64,000 nt of DNA from positions 4,650,001 to 4,714,000 of the forward strand of contig NZ_CP109994.1 of the NCBI RefSeq assembly GCF_025947065.1, read 5' to 3'. A model generated the notes under the pieces. The model saw nothing but the letters and a program-made list of their open reading frames with translations. It had not been told where the DNA came from and did no database searches. Numbering within the stretch: position 1 is the stretch's first letter; the number at the start of each line of letters is the position of its first letter. Made by a program: the position numbers and the translations under genes. The stretch comes from Flavobacterium sp. N1736 (lineage in GTDB: Bacteria; Bacteroidota; Bacteroidia; Flavobacteriales; Flavobacteriaceae). Below are positions 31,237-40,050 of this stretch, piece by piece.

Positions 31237-32349
31237 CTAATTAAGTGCTGTTTGAATTTTGTCTAATTTTAAATTTAAATGCACACGATAATATTGATTG
31301 TCTTGCGTAATGGTAAGTTCGTGCGCATTTGGATAAAGTAAATCGAGTCTGTTTTGAATGTTTACGAGTCCAATTCCTGAATTTTCAGGATCTTTCACAT
31401 AATTTTCAATTTTGTTTTCAATCCAGAAATCAAGATTATTATCTAATATAAAAATCTTAATTTTTACATGAGCAGCACCTTTATAATCAGTTCCGTATTT
31501 AAAAGCATTTTCTACAAACGAAATCAAAAGCAAAGGTTCGATAAATTTATTTTTGGTATTTCCGTGAACATTTACAAAAATGTCTTCGATATCATTAAGC
31601 CTGAGCTTTTGTAATTCGATGTAATTTTGAATGTAATTGATTTCTTTTTCTAAAGCCACCGTTTTATTATCCGTTTCATACAGCATATATCGCATAAGTT
31701 CAGATAAAGTTACGATGGCATCAGGGACCAAATCAGATTTCTTGTGTGCCAAAGAATAAATACTGTTTAAGGAATTAAATAAAAAATGCGGATTGGTTTG
31801 TTTTCGCAAATAAATTAATTCAGTATTTGTTCGGTGCGTTTCGGCAATTAATTTGTTTTGTTGGTTGTTATAAAATTCAGTTAATGTTTTAATAATGGCA
31901 CTTATTGTAATAATCAGAATGTAAAAAAGAGAAGGTCCAATTTTAAAAAATAAGGGCTGTCTTCTTGCCATCATTATATGTCTCCCATTTTTTAAATACA
32001 AATCCATATTTTGAGGCATCATTTTAGGAGGCAGCATATTTAGGGGTCTTGTATGACCAAATTCAGGAATAAAATAATTGATCCTGATTACCATAAAAAG
32101 AAAAATAAGAGCAAAAACAAAAACAAAATAAAGCCAGTATTTTTTTTCCAAAAGTAAAGTAGGTACCAAATAAAAATAGTTGAGATAAAACAAAATAATC
32201 CCGGTACTCCATTGCACATAAAAATCATTATTGATTCTAAACGGGCTTTCGTAAAATTGAATCAATGAAGTCAATATAAAGAAAGTCCAAATGATGCTAT
32301 GAAATAAAATTTTGTTGGAGCTGGTATTTTTGATGGTACTGATGTTCAT
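31237..32349 (-). CDS. LytS/YehU-type sensor histidine kinase
   Basis: A 370-residue kinase with four N-terminal membrane segments (about 15-33, 43-62, 70-90, 140-162), a His_kinase domain with the phospho-acceptor in NPHFLFNSLNSIYSLA (about residue 193), and a HATPase domain with ENAFKYG and GIGLVNIQNRL. It signals to the LytTR regulator downstream. The DUF4907, Kelch and DUF6268 genes directly upstream in the same direction suggest that this set is a functional neighbourhood; the sensed signal is unknown. Confidence 0.92.
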   Translation of the reverse strand: MNISTIKNTSSNKILFHSIIWTFFILTSLIQFYESPFRINNDFYVQWSTGIILFYLNYFYLVPTLLLEKKYWLYFVFVFALIFLFMVIRINYFIPEFGHTRPLNMLPPKMMPQNMDLYLKNGRHIMMARRQPLFFKIGPSLFYILIITISAIIKTLTEFYNNQQNKLIAETHRTNTELIYLRKQTNPHFLFNSLNSIYSLAHKKSDLVPDAIVTLSELMRYMLYETDNKTVALEKEINYIQNYIELQKLRLNDIEDIFVNVHGNTKNKFIEPLLLISFVENAFKYGTDYKGAAHVKIKIFILDNNLDFWIENKIENYVKDPENSGIGLVNIQNRLDLLYPNAHELTITQDNQYYRVHLNLKLDKIQTALN

Positions 32350-32688
32350 TTAGATTTTTATTTTTAATAAAATTAAATCATTTTTTGATACCGTTGGTGA
32401 TATGTTCTCTTTCAGTTTTTCTGCAACCAGATTTGCCACTTTTAAGGCATCTTCTTCTGTCGAAAAACTTTTAGTATCGCTGATAACCGGTATAATAGAT
32501 TGTTTTATTAAAATCTTGTTTTTATGCGAAATCGAATATCCCCAACCCGAAGCTGTTTTGAAAGATTCAACTTTAAGTGTTTCATTTTTTGTACAAGCCG
32601 TAATTTGTACAACAAGAAAAAGAAATAATAAATTCTTCCGGAGTAAAATCCGGAAGAATTGTGTTTTTGTATTAATTATCATTGTCAT
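32350..32688 (-). CDS. DUF4907 domain lipoprotein
   Basis: A 112-residue protein with a lipoprotein signal (LFLVVQITAC) and a compact domain (TASGWGYSISHKNKILIKQSI ... FSTEEDALKVANLVAEKLK) typical of DUF4907. Its start overlaps the end of the Kelch gene by 17 bases and its stop abuts the kinase start, so it is translationally coupled to both. Its first codons contain a perfect 12-bp inverted repeat (32631-32660) that looks like a terminator stem for the upstream gene. Function is unknown. Confidence 0.75.
   Translation of the reverse strand: MTMIINTKTQFFRILLRKNLLFLFLVVQITACTKNETLKVESFKTASGWGYSISHKNKILIKQSIIPVISDTKSFSTEEDALKVANLVAEKLKENISPTVSKNDLILLKIKI
32631..32660 (-). promoter_or_regulatory. 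Hairpin inside the start of the DUF4907 gene
   Basis: Twelve bases (32631-32642) pair perfectly with 32649-32660 around GTAAAA. On the minus strand the stem begins 12 bases after the Kelch stop codon and is followed by a T-rich but interrupted tract, so it may act as a partial terminator or as a translation-control stem. Confidence 0.5.
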
Positions 32689-33682
32689 TTTGTTCCTCTA
32701 AAGGTTTAAATTCCCAGGCATCATCAAAATAAGTAGTACCTATTCTTCCTAACATATAAAAACCCCTGTTGTTAATTGCAAAACCAACAGCATCCGTTCT
32801 TGTAGCGCCTTCCATTGGGGTTCTTTCTACCCAAAGATCTGTTGTTGGGTTGTATTCCCAAACGGTTTTTACACTTTCACCACCCACAATAAAACCTAAA
32901 CCGTTCATAGAAAAACTTGATGCATTAGAACGAACAATAGCATAATCATCGTTGAAAGACTCATCGTCATCGTCATCCTGATCAATATCTCTTTTACGAG
33001 TCCAAACATCTGTAGAAGGATCAAATTGCCAAAAATCTTCCTGATAAACACCATTATTAATTCCGGTTCCTAAATAAGCTTTGTTATCAATTACAAAAAC
33101 AGTAGCATTACGTCTTTTGTTTCCGCTAAAACCGTTTACAAGAGTCCATGTATTTGCCTGATCATCATATTGGTAAAAATCTTTTAGATAATTTCCGTCA
33201 TAACCCGTTCCAATATAAGCTTTTCCACCCACCTGAAAACCTACGGCAGCATAACGGGCAGTACCCGCAAAATCGGTTTTTTGAGTCCAGGTATTATTCG
33301 ATGGATCATATTGATAAAAATCTTTCAGTTTATTCGTTCCGTCATAACCAATTCCCACATACCCTTTATCATTAAGTGTAAAACTAGATGCAGAACTTCT
33401 GCCTACACCAATAAAATCAGCTTTCTGTTCCCAATAATCACCAGTTGAGTTGTACGCCCATAAATCTTTTAAATACTCATCTCCTGTATAACCGGTTGCT
33501 ATATACGCAAAATCACCAATAACAAAACTAGTGGCACTAGATCTCGCTGGTCCATCAAATGCTGATTTTTTTATCCAGTTTCCTATTAAATCATCGTCGT
33601 CATCACTCTTGCTGCAGCCTATAAAAAGAAGGCTCGAAAATATTGCTGCGAATAATATTCCATTTTTTAAATTATTCATCAT
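32672..33682 (-). CDS. Kelch-repeat lipoprotein
   Basis: A 336-residue protein with a lipoprotein signal (SLLFIGC) and six or so Kelch-like blades of about 48 residues, each with a version of R..A..F.I...AYIGTGY ... KDFW.YD...D.WT. It forms a beta-propeller, exposed in the periplasm or at the surface. The Asp-rich stretch near residues 240-250 (DQDDDDDESFNDD) may bind calcium. It is co-transcribed with DUF4907 and the two-component system, so it could be a sensor accessory or a target; that is inference. Confidence 0.87.
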   Translation of the reverse strand: MMNNLKNGILFAAIFSSLLFIGCSKSDDDDDLIGNWIKKSAFDGPARSSATSFVIGDFAYIATGYTGDEYLKDLWAYNSTGDYWEQKADFIGVGRSSASSFTLNDKGYVGIGYDGTNKLKDFYQYDPSNNTWTQKTDFAGTARYAAVGFQVGGKAYIGTGYDGNYLKDFYQYDDQANTWTLVNGFSGNKRRNATVFVIDNKAYLGTGINNGVYQEDFWQFDPSTDVWTRKRDIDQDDDDDESFNDDYAIVRSNASSFSMNGLGFIVGGESVKTVWEYNPTTDLWVERTPMEGATRTDAVGFAINNRGFYMLGRIGTTYFDDAWEFKPLEEQNDNDN

Positions 33683-33698
33683 AGTGTATTAAATTTAT

Positions 33699-34538
33699 TT
33701 ATTGTTTGTATTTGATGCCAATGCCTAAAATGTAACCGTTTCCGGTATTAAAATCATAAACGGTATGATTATCGCTGTCCCGAATTGTGTACTTTTTATT
33801 AAAATCGTAACCCGCCTTAAAATTTAAAAACCAATTTTTGTCAACGTTTCTCTCATATTCAAACGCAGTTGTCATTTGCGATGTACTAATTTTTGTACCA
33901 TTATTAAGGTCAACAAGCGAATGATCGAGATTGTAAAAATTGCCATTAAAGCTATTCGTTAAGCTAAATGCATTTCGAATATTGTTAGCATATGAAATTT
34001 TAGAATCAGGAAACCCAACCAGCAATGCACTTTTATCGTTTACCTTATATTGTAAAGATAAGGTGGGCAGGAATCGTGGATAACCAAATACCGTTGTTCT
34101 CGAAACTCCAATATTTACATTGAAATTCGGATTCAGTTGTTGACTTATTTCGAAACTTCCTAAGAGCGTTACATCAGAAATGTCAAGATTTTTTTGAAAA
34201 TTTGCTGTTGGCGTAAGAGCAAGATTCAGTTTCGTATTTGAAATTTCATGCGAAATTTCAAATTTGTTTTTCAACTGATTAAATTGATCCAGATTTTCAA
34301 ATGCTTCAAAATTTTCCGCGTCATAATTCACTTTCAAATTCGAATATTCTATTGTATTCTTTATTTTATTTTTTGAATTGAGTGCTGCATTAAATGATAC
34401 ACCAATACCGGTTTCATTAAAATCGATTTTATCCGTTGGCTCTGTTTTCAAATTCGCATTTACTGAAAATTTTTCCTGAGCTTTCATATTCAAAAATGAA
34501 ATCAAAAAAAGAGCACCTATTAAAAGCCTTATTTTCAT
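33699..34538 (-). CDS. DUF6268-like outer-membrane beta-barrel protein
   Basis: A 279-residue protein with a signal peptide (ending LNMKAQ) and alternating strands characteristic of a beta-barrel, ending GYILGIGIKYKQ. Neighbouring Kelch, DUF4907 and LytS/LytR genes match the context in which DUF6268 proteins occur in Flavobacteria as I recall it. It is the first gene of the operon: a -7 element lies 17 bases before its start codon. The family name is my best recollection; the barrel nature is better supported. Confidence 0.7.
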   Translation of the reverse strand: MKIRLLIGALFLISFLNMKAQEKFSVNANLKTEPTDKIDFNETGIGVSFNAALNSKNKIKNTIEYSNLKVNYDAENFEAFENLDQFNQLKNKFEISHEISNTKLNLALTPTANFQKNLDISDVTLLGSFEISQQLNPNFNVNIGVSRTTVFGYPRFLPTLSLQYKVNDKSALLVGFPDSKISYANNIRNAFSLTNSFNGNFYNLDHSLVDLNNGTKISTSQMTTAFEYERNVDKNWFLNFKAGYDFNKKYTIRDSDNHTVYDFNTGNGYILGIGIKYKQ

Positions 34539-34554
34539 TACTTAATTATTGGTT

Positions 34555-34562
34555 CAAAAGTA
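34555..34562 (-). promoter_or_regulatory. Promoter -7 element for the DUF6268-Kelch-two-component operon
   Basis: On the minus strand TACTTTTG matches TAnnTTTG, 17 bases before the ATG. A -33 TTG is not evident. Confidence 0.4.
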
Positions 34563-34745
34563 GGTGGCTAATGGTTTTAAAAAAAAGAAGATATATGTAT
34601 GCCTCTTTTTGATAGACTAAATCCCCTTTTTTATGGCTGAACCAATTATTTATAAGCCCAAAGCTATTGTAGATGATATTTCACTGTTTATAGGTTAAAA
34701 AGGCGAGACTGTATATGTTATAGTGCAGTGCAGAAGAGTGCATTT

Positions 34746-34753
34746 TATATTTG
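34746..34753 (+). promoter_or_regulatory. Promoter -7 element for the DUF4270 operon
   Basis: TATATTTG matches TAnnTTTG. It lies inside the longest DUF4270 frame but upstream of ATG 34770, so it decides for that ATG; the leader would be about 10 bases. Confidence 0.45.
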
Positions 34754-34769
34754 TTCAAAAAATAAGATT

Positions 34770-36092
34770 ATGCATAAGTATATATTGATGTTGGTTTTTG
34801 CACTTACAGTAATTTCATGCGGTACAGATACAGATGCCGGCGAGTTTGTTGTTGGTTCTGATTATTTGGCGGTAAGCAATAAAGTAATTATGATTGATAC
34901 CGTAACGGTCGAAATGTCTACCATAAACTTCGATTCGCTTGTTACCTCAAGTCAAAGCCGGATTTTAGTGGGTAATTACGAAGATCCAATATTTGGGAAG
35001 ATTAAATCAAACGGCTATTTTGAATTAGCAGGAAGTTCTTATAGTCTGGCAAGTACAGGTTCTGATACTGAATCTGTAAATTATGTTTTTGATTCTATTT
35101 CGATGATTTTAAAATATGATAATTATTATTACGGAGATACTACTAAAGTTCAAACGTTTGATATTCACAGAGTCACTCAAAAGATAAAACCAAATACAGA
35201 TGATGATAGTTTTTACAATAATTCTTCTGTGAGTTACAGCAATGATATTCTTGGAACTATATCATATAAACCGAGACCAACTGAAAAAGATTCCATCAAT
35301 ATTAAAATGGATAATACGTTTGGAGAAGAACTTTTTCAAAAGATCAAAAAAAGGGAAATTACAGGTTTAACCAACTTAACAGAATATTTAAAAGGTCTTG
35401 TTTTAGTTCCTTCCATTACCAATTCTTCCAGTATTGTTGGTTTTAATACTAAAAGCGTCGTCAGGATGTATTATTCGAAATACCAAAGTGATGATGAGAA
35501 TACGTATCATATAGATTTTACCATTTCTGACGCCGTAAAACAGTTTAATTCTATTTCTTCGGATAAAACGGGAACCTTAATTCAAAATTTACCCATTTCG
35601 AGCAGTAAATTATCGAGTTCATTAACAAACAGGCAAGGATTTATTCAGTCGGGCGCAGGAGTAGCGTGCCGGATTGATTTCCCGAATATAAAACAGCTCA
35701 AGTACATTTCAGAAAAAGGCGCGATTGTCGACGCTCAATTGATCTTAAAACCGGTAAATAATACGTATTCAGAACAATATCCTCTCCAGGATTCTTTGCG
35801 GGTATATGTAGCTGATAATCTAAACCGAATTAGCGCTCCTTTAGCAAATTCTGCGGGAAGTGCAGTATATGGTTTATTGAACAAAAAAAGCGATGAGTTT
35901 AATGAAAATATCGGTTATACAATATCGGTTGGCGGATTTCTTCAAAAGGAAATGTGGAAACAAACCGATTCAAAATCCGCACTTATTTTAACGTTGCCGG
36001 GAATTTCTAAATCAGTAAACAGAATTGTTTTAGGAGATCAAAAGCATCTGAACAATAAAATTCAATTGAAAGTTTATTATATCTCCTATTAG
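34770..36092 (+). CDS. DUF4270 family lipoprotein
   Basis: A 440-residue protein with a lipoprotein signal (FALTVISC, lipid Cys at about 16) and the Bacteroidota DUF4270 features: an early Gly-Ser strand, KPNTDDDSFYNNSSV, an internal DFTIS ... GTLIQNLP region and the C-terminal NRIVLGDQKHLNNKIQLKVYY. The longer frame beginning at 34728 is rejected because a promoter element lies within it. Function is unknown. The downstream gene follows without a gap (stop and ATG adjoin). Confidence 0.82.
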   Translation: MHKYILMLVFALTVISCGTDTDAGEFVVGSDYLAVSNKVIMIDTVTVEMSTINFDSLVTSSQSRILVGNYEDPIFGKIKSNGYFELAGSSYSLASTGSDTESVNYVFDSISMILKYDNYYYGDTTKVQTFDIHRVTQKIKPNTDDDSFYNNSSVSYSNDILGTISYKPRPTEKDSINIKMDNTFGEELFQKIKKREITGLTNLTEYLKGLVLVPSITNSSSIVGFNTKSVVRMYYSKYQSDDENTYHIDFTISDAVKQFNSISSDKTGTLIQNLPISSSKLSSSLTNRQGFIQSGAGVACRIDFPNIKQLKYISEKGAIVDAQLILKPVNNTYSEQYPLQDSLRVYVADNLNRISAPLANSAGSAVYGLLNKKSDEFNENIGYTISVGGFLQKEMWKQTDSKSALILTLPGISKSVNRIVLGDQKHLNNKIQLKVYYISY

Positions 36093-37328
36093 ATGAAAAA
36101 TAAAATAGTTTTTTTAAGTTGCCTCATTCTAATGTCGCTAACGGCATTTTCTCAAAGTATTTCAAGTTCTCCATATTCATTATATGGTGTCGGAAGTGTG
36201 TATGACTCTGATTTTGGTTCGATTCCTTCTATTGGTTCGTCAGGAATTGCATTGCCTTCCAATGTTTTTATTAATAATTTAAATCCGGCGTCATTAGGTT
36301 ATTTGCCTTTAAATCATTTTATGTTTGATATTGGAGGAAAAGCAATTGCAACAACTTATGAAAGTGATTCAAGATCTGAAAAGCGAAATAATTTTCAGTT
36401 TTCTCATATCGCTTTTGCCTTTCCGGTTACAAAAAACTCCGGATTTAGCATGGCTTTGCGGCCTTATTCAAGCGCAACATTTAAAATATCAAATTTAAAA
36501 CTTCCTATCACGGACAGCCAGGAATTTTATTATTTAACAGCAGCAGGTTCCGGCGGATTAAATAATTTTGATTTTTCATATGGATATCGATTTGGTAAAA
36601 AAATAGCCGTAGGAGCAACGGCGACAGCGATATTTGGAAATACAACGGATGACAGAAGTTATCTGATTTCAAATTCTATAACAAGTATTAGCAAAAACAC
36701 ACATTATAATGGTTTACGTGCCACTTTAGGCGCTCAATATCAAATAGATTCTACGCTTACAATTGCTTCAACGTTTAAATTGCCAACAAAAGTAAAAGCT
36801 ACAAAAGTGCAAACGGTTGAAACGTTGACCAACGAAGTTGTTTCTATTGTTGAATCGAATGTTGCTTCTGATACTGATGACTATTATTTGCCTTTAGAGA
36901 TGGGAGTGGGGATTAGCAAACGTTTTAAAAATAATCTGAATATGACTTTAGATTATGAAAAAAGTTTGTGGAATAATGTGAATCAATCTGAGTTGTACGG
37001 AAATTTTGTTAATCAGGATCGATTTGCGCTTGGCTTTACGTATAGTGCTAAAAAGAATATCAGACGATATTGGGATCGTATTCAATATGCAGCCGGGGCT
37101 AATTTTGATACAGGTTATCTTGAAGTTGATGGTAAACGAGTAAATAATGCTGCCATTTCTGTCGGACTTTCATTGCCAATAGAAAACACATATTCGGCTT
37201 TAAACATATCGTATTCATACGGACAAAAAGGAAGAGTTTCGGATAATCTTATAAAAGAAAATTATCATAAAATCTCTCTCAATTTATCTTTAGACGGAAT
37301 TTGGTTCGTCAAGCGAAAAATAGAATAA
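36093..37328 (+). CDS. Outer-membrane beta-barrel protein, FadL-like
   Basis: A 411-residue protein with a signal peptide (SLTAFS) followed by SISSSPYSLYGVGS and FINNLNPASLGYLPL. The asparagine-proline-alanine start and the repeated beta-strands recall FadL/OmpP1-like transporters. The start codon adjoins the DUF4270 stop codon, so the two are translationally coupled; in Flavobacteria these two commonly occur as a pair. The transported substrate, if any, is unknown. Confidence 0.78.
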   Translation: MKNKIVFLSCLILMSLTAFSQSISSSPYSLYGVGSVYDSDFGSIPSIGSSGIALPSNVFINNLNPASLGYLPLNHFMFDIGGKAIATTYESDSRSEKRNNFQFSHIAFAFPVTKNSGFSMALRPYSSATFKISNLKLPITDSQEFYYLTAAGSGGLNNFDFSYGYRFGKKIAVGATATAIFGNTTDDRSYLISNSITSISKNTHYNGLRATLGAQYQIDSTLTIASTFKLPTKVKATKVQTVETLTNEVVSIVESNVASDTDDYYLPLEMGVGISKRFKNNLNMTLDYEKSLWNNVNQSELYGNFVNQDRFALGFTYSAKKNIRRYWDRIQYAAGANFDTGYLEVDGKRVNNAAISVGLSLPIENTYSALNISYSYGQKGRVSDNLIKENYHKISLNLSLDGIWFVKRKIE

Positions 37329-37338
37329 CAATCAAGTC

Positions 37339-38118
37339 TTAAAAGTCCTTCTGAATTACATTATATTTATTTTCTAAAATTGATTTTAATACAGAAGGAT
37401 TTGCATTGGCATAAAATACGGGCTCGCTTTTTTCAACCGTATCCGAAAAACCAACTTTCTCACGCAATACATTTTGAGTTTGTCGTGCAACCGCTTCTCC
37501 TGAATCAATAATTTGTATGTGTTCCGGAAGAATCTTTTTTATTTGAGGAATTAAATAAGGATAATGACTGCAGCCTAAAACCAGATAGTCAATATTGGCA
37601 TCTATCATGGGCTGTAAATAAGATTCCAGCAATTTTGTCATTTCCGGAGAATACAAATTTCCATCTTCAATAAGCTGAACCAATCCATGACCAACCTGTT
37701 CAATTATTGTAGTGTTTTGAAACATTTCGGCAGTTTTGTTAAACAACTCACTGTTCAGTGTTCCCTGCGTTGCTAAAATACCTATAACTTGTGTTTTCGA
37801 ATTATTGGCAGCAGGTTTTATTGCAGGCTCAATACCAATAAACGGAATATCATAATCAGCACGAAGTTCTCTGATTGCATTTGTAGTTGCAGTATTGCAG
37901 GCAACAACAATTAGTTTGCAGTTATTTTCGAGCAAAAAATCAACATTTTTTTTACTTAAAGCAACAATTTCTTCTTTGGTTCTCTGACCATAAGGAGCGT
38001 TTTTATTGTCTGCTAAATAAATGGTTTTTTCGTTGGGAAGTAGTTCGTGAATAGCGCTCCAAATGGAAGTTCCTCCAATACCGGAATCAAAAACGCCTAT
38101 AGGATTGTTGTTTGTCAT
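37339..38118 (-). CDS. murI: Glutamate racemase
   Basis: MurI converts L-glutamate to D-glutamate for peptidoglycan. This 259-residue protein shows both catalytic cysteine regions: VVACNTATTNA (about residues 72-82) and LGCSHYPYL (about 181-189), plus the N-terminal GVFDSGIGG and YLADNKNAPYG motifs. It ends 10 bases from the convergent barrel gene. A complete TTG-N20-TAACTTTG promoter lies directly upstream. Confidence 0.95.
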   Translation of the reverse strand: MTNNNPIGVFDSGIGGTSIWSAIHELLPNEKTIYLADNKNAPYGQRTKEEIVALSKKNVDFLLENNCKLIVVACNTATTNAIRELRADYDIPFIGIEPAIKPAANNSKTQVIGILATQGTLNSELFNKTAEMFQNTTIIEQVGHGLVQLIEDGNLYSPEMTKLLESYLQPMIDANIDYLVLGCSHYPYLIPQIKKILPEHIQIIDSGEAVARQTQNVLREKVGFSDTVEKSEPVFYANANPSVLKSILENKYNVIQKDF

Positions 38119-38122
38119 AAAA

Positions 38123-38153
38123 CAAAGTTACATATTTCTATGTTTTTCTACAA
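38123..38153 (-). promoter_or_regulatory. Promoter of murI
   Basis: On the minus strand TTG (38153-38151), 20 bases, then TAACTTTG (38130-38123): both elements of the Flavobacterium consensus, five bases from the murI ATG, giving a very short or leaderless transcript. Confidence 0.5.
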
Positions 38154-38230
38154 TTTCAAAATTAAATAAAAGAGTTAATAAAATGTAAAAAAAATACTAT
38201 ATTTACATAAACCTTAAAATATCAATAACT

Positions 38231-38401
38231 ATGAAATTTATCAAAAATTGCGAAAGATTGACAAAAGAAGAGTTAAAACAAATTAACGGAGGTAATCCTC
38301 CTCATTGTACTACCGGTAAAGTGTGCATTCGAGGATTTGATGAGAATGATAATCCTATTTGGGATTGTATTCCATTAACGACTGTCTGTCCGGGAATTTA
38401 A
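38231..38401 (+). CDS. Double-glycine leader peptide (bacteriocin-like or secreted peptide precursor), 56 aa
   Basis: ATG 38231 to TAA 38399-38401 encodes 56 residues. The leader MKFIKNCERLTKEELKQINGG has the GG-leader pattern (LTKEELKQINGG) cut by C39-peptidase ABC exporters after G21. The predicted 35-residue mature peptide begins NPPHCTTGK, ends TTVCPGI and has four cysteines (26, 32, 46, 53 of the precursor), enough for two disulfides. A -7-like TATATTTA lies at 38198-38205 and a strong terminator follows at once, so it is a stand-alone gene. No exporter, modification enzyme or immunity gene is in this window. Bacteriocin or signal function is inference from the leader. Confidence 0.75.
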   Translation: MKFIKNCERLTKEELKQINGGNPPHCTTGKVCIRGFDENDNPIWDCIPLTTVCPGI

Positions 38402-38402
38402 A

Positions 38403-38440
38403 AAAAAATGGCTCAACTTTTTTAAGTTGAGCCATTTTTT
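38403..38440 (+). terminator. Bidirectional terminator between the GG-peptide gene and ompH
   Basis: A6TGGCTCAACTT (38403-38419) pairs perfectly with its complement at 38424-38440 around four T; the flanking A and T runs make it active in both directions. Confidence 0.9.
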
Positions 38441-38456
38441 ATAATAAGATTGTTTC

Positions 38457-38960
38457 TTAGAATCCTAAGTCTTTCTTAACATCAGCAGTTATGTTTGGAC
38501 CATCAGCTAATAATAGAGTAGAACCGTCTAATACGTATTGGAAACCTTTAGCTTTTCCAACTTTTTGGATAGAAGCTCTTACTTTTTCCATTAATGGTTT
38601 TACGATATCAGTTTCTTTTTGTTGTAGTTCTTTTTGTGCATTGTCTCTATAATCAACAATTCTTTTTTGCATGTCCTGAACTTCTTTAGAACGCTCACCG
38701 TTTACAGCTTCAGTTACAGTAGCAGCTTCAGCCTCATACTTTTTGATTTTCACTTGATATTCGTCAACCATTTTTTTGTATTCAGTATCGTATGTACCAC
38801 TTAATTTTTGTAGTTGATTTTGAGCGTCAAGCATTGCAGGCATTTTCGACATAATCTCGCTAACATCAACATGAGCTACCTTAGCTTGTGCATTCATTGT
38901 GTTACTTGCTCCTAAAACTAGTATCGCAGCAATTAGTAAAGTTTTGATTTGTTTCATCAT
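38457..38960 (-). CDS. OmpH/Skp family periplasmic chaperone 1
   Basis: A 167-residue protein with a signal peptide (ending NTMNAQ), then AKVAHVDVSEIMSKMP, a long alpha-helical coiled-coil arm (about 45-120) and the conserved end KVGKAKGFQYVLDGS. Skp-type trimers hold unfolded outer-membrane proteins. It is the last gene of the DUF6089-uppS-bamA-ompH-ompH group, which fits supply of clients to BamA. It lies 16 bases after the larger paralogue. Confidence 0.9.
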   Translation of the reverse strand: MMKQIKTLLIAAILVLGASNTMNAQAKVAHVDVSEIMSKMPAMLDAQNQLQKLSGTYDTEYKKMVDEYQVKIKKYEAEAATVTEAVNGERSKEVQDMQKRIVDYRDNAQKELQQKETDIVKPLMEKVRASIQKVGKAKGFQYVLDGSTLLLADGPNITADVKKDLGF

Positions 38961-38976
38961 TTTTAAAAAATATTAA

Positions 38977-40002
38977 TTAATTATTGGTCGTATTTGATTT
39001 TTGTGTTTCGGCTTCTTTCGCTTTTTTAGCCGCTTCTCGTTCTTCTAAAATTTTCTTCTTTCTGTCTTCTAACTCTTTTTTGCGCTGTTCATAAATCTTT
39101 TGTCTTTCCTCGGCTTTTGCCGCTGCTGCTGCCGCCGCATCATTAGCAGTGGTTGTTGTAGCTGGTTCTGTTGTTGCAGCTGCAGGTTTAGCTGTCGTAG
39201 CGTCAGTTTTTGTTTCTTCTGTTTTAGCAGGTTCAGAAACCGTGCCATTTTTTTTGGCTTCTCTTTCGGCTAGAATAGCTTTTCTCCTATCGTCATATTC
39301 TTTTTTCTTAGCCTCTTGTTCCAGCCTTCTGTCTTCAATTAATTTTTCTCTGGCAGCTTTTCTTTCGTCTAGTACTTTTTGTCTTTCTGCCATTTCAGGA
39401 TTTTCATCAATGGCATTTTCACGACTTTCTTTAACTTCCTGATCTTTCAATTGTTTTTTAGTCAATTGTTCTCGTTTGTCAGTTCTGTTTAATATACGTA
39501 AAACCTGATCGCTGATATCAAATCTTTTGTTGCTAAAAAGCATTGTCAAATCTGATGATTTGTCAAAAACAAAATCATAATTTTTCGCTTCTGCAATATC
39601 CTGAACAGCTGTAAAAACCTGATCTTGTATTGGCTTTGCTAAAGCTGCTTTATGTCTGATTAAATTTCCATCAGCACCAAATTGCTTTTGCTGATAATCC
39701 ATCATCTCCGTTTCGAGAAATTTAATTTCAGTTTCTCTTTCATCAATAAGTTCTTTGGTAAGTAAAGCTTTTTCGGCTTTAAGACTTTCTTTCAGATTAT
39801 TGATTTCTAATTTTTTGGCTTCTATTTCTTGCTTCCATTTTTGAGCTTTTAACTCTAATTGGGCTTTTGCTTCTTTATAATCAGAAACATTTTCCAAAAT
39901 GTATTCCATGTCTATATAGCCAATTCTAGTTGTCCTTGTTTGCGCTTGACTAGCAGACACTACAATCAGGGCTAAAAATATAAATAAAAATTGTTTTCTC
40001 AT
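38977..40002 (-). CDS. OmpH/Skp family periplasmic chaperone 2 with long charged C-terminus
   Basis: A 341-residue protein: signal peptide (SASQAQ), the Skp domain at about 22-170 (RIGYIDMEYILENVSDYKE ... AEAKNYDFVFDKSSDLTML), then about 170 residues rich in Lys, Arg, Glu and Ala with repeated EERRKKAR-like helices and an Ala/Thr linker. The tail is absent from the smaller paralogue and should extend the coiled-coil. It is encoded 48 bases after bamA. Confidence 0.9.
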   Translation of the reverse strand: MRKQFLFIFLALIVVSASQAQTRTTRIGYIDMEYILENVSDYKEAKAQLELKAQKWKQEIEAKKLEINNLKESLKAEKALLTKELIDERETEIKFLETEMMDYQQKQFGADGNLIRHKAALAKPIQDQVFTAVQDIAEAKNYDFVFDKSSDLTMLFSNKRFDISDQVLRILNRTDKREQLTKKQLKDQEVKESRENAIDENPEMAERQKVLDERKAAREKLIEDRRLEQEAKKKEYDDRRKAILAEREAKKNGTVSEPAKTEETKTDATTAKPAAATTEPATTTTANDAAAAAAAKAEERQKIYEQRKKELEDRKKKILEEREAAKKAKEAETQKSNTTNN

Positions 40003-40050
40003 AACATTAGTTTATTTTCAAATTTTTAGCCAAATGTACTAAAATTTGTA

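Noticed and set aside
34728..34769. N-terminal extension of the DUF4270 protein
   Set aside because: It contains a promoter -7 element and is followed by a normal lipoprotein signal starting at ATG 34770.
39149..39442. Plus-strand 97-codon frame antisense to the long ompH gene
   Set aside because: Antisense of the Ala/Glu/Lys-rich tail gives a Val/Ala/Ser/Leu-rich frame; no independent evidence.
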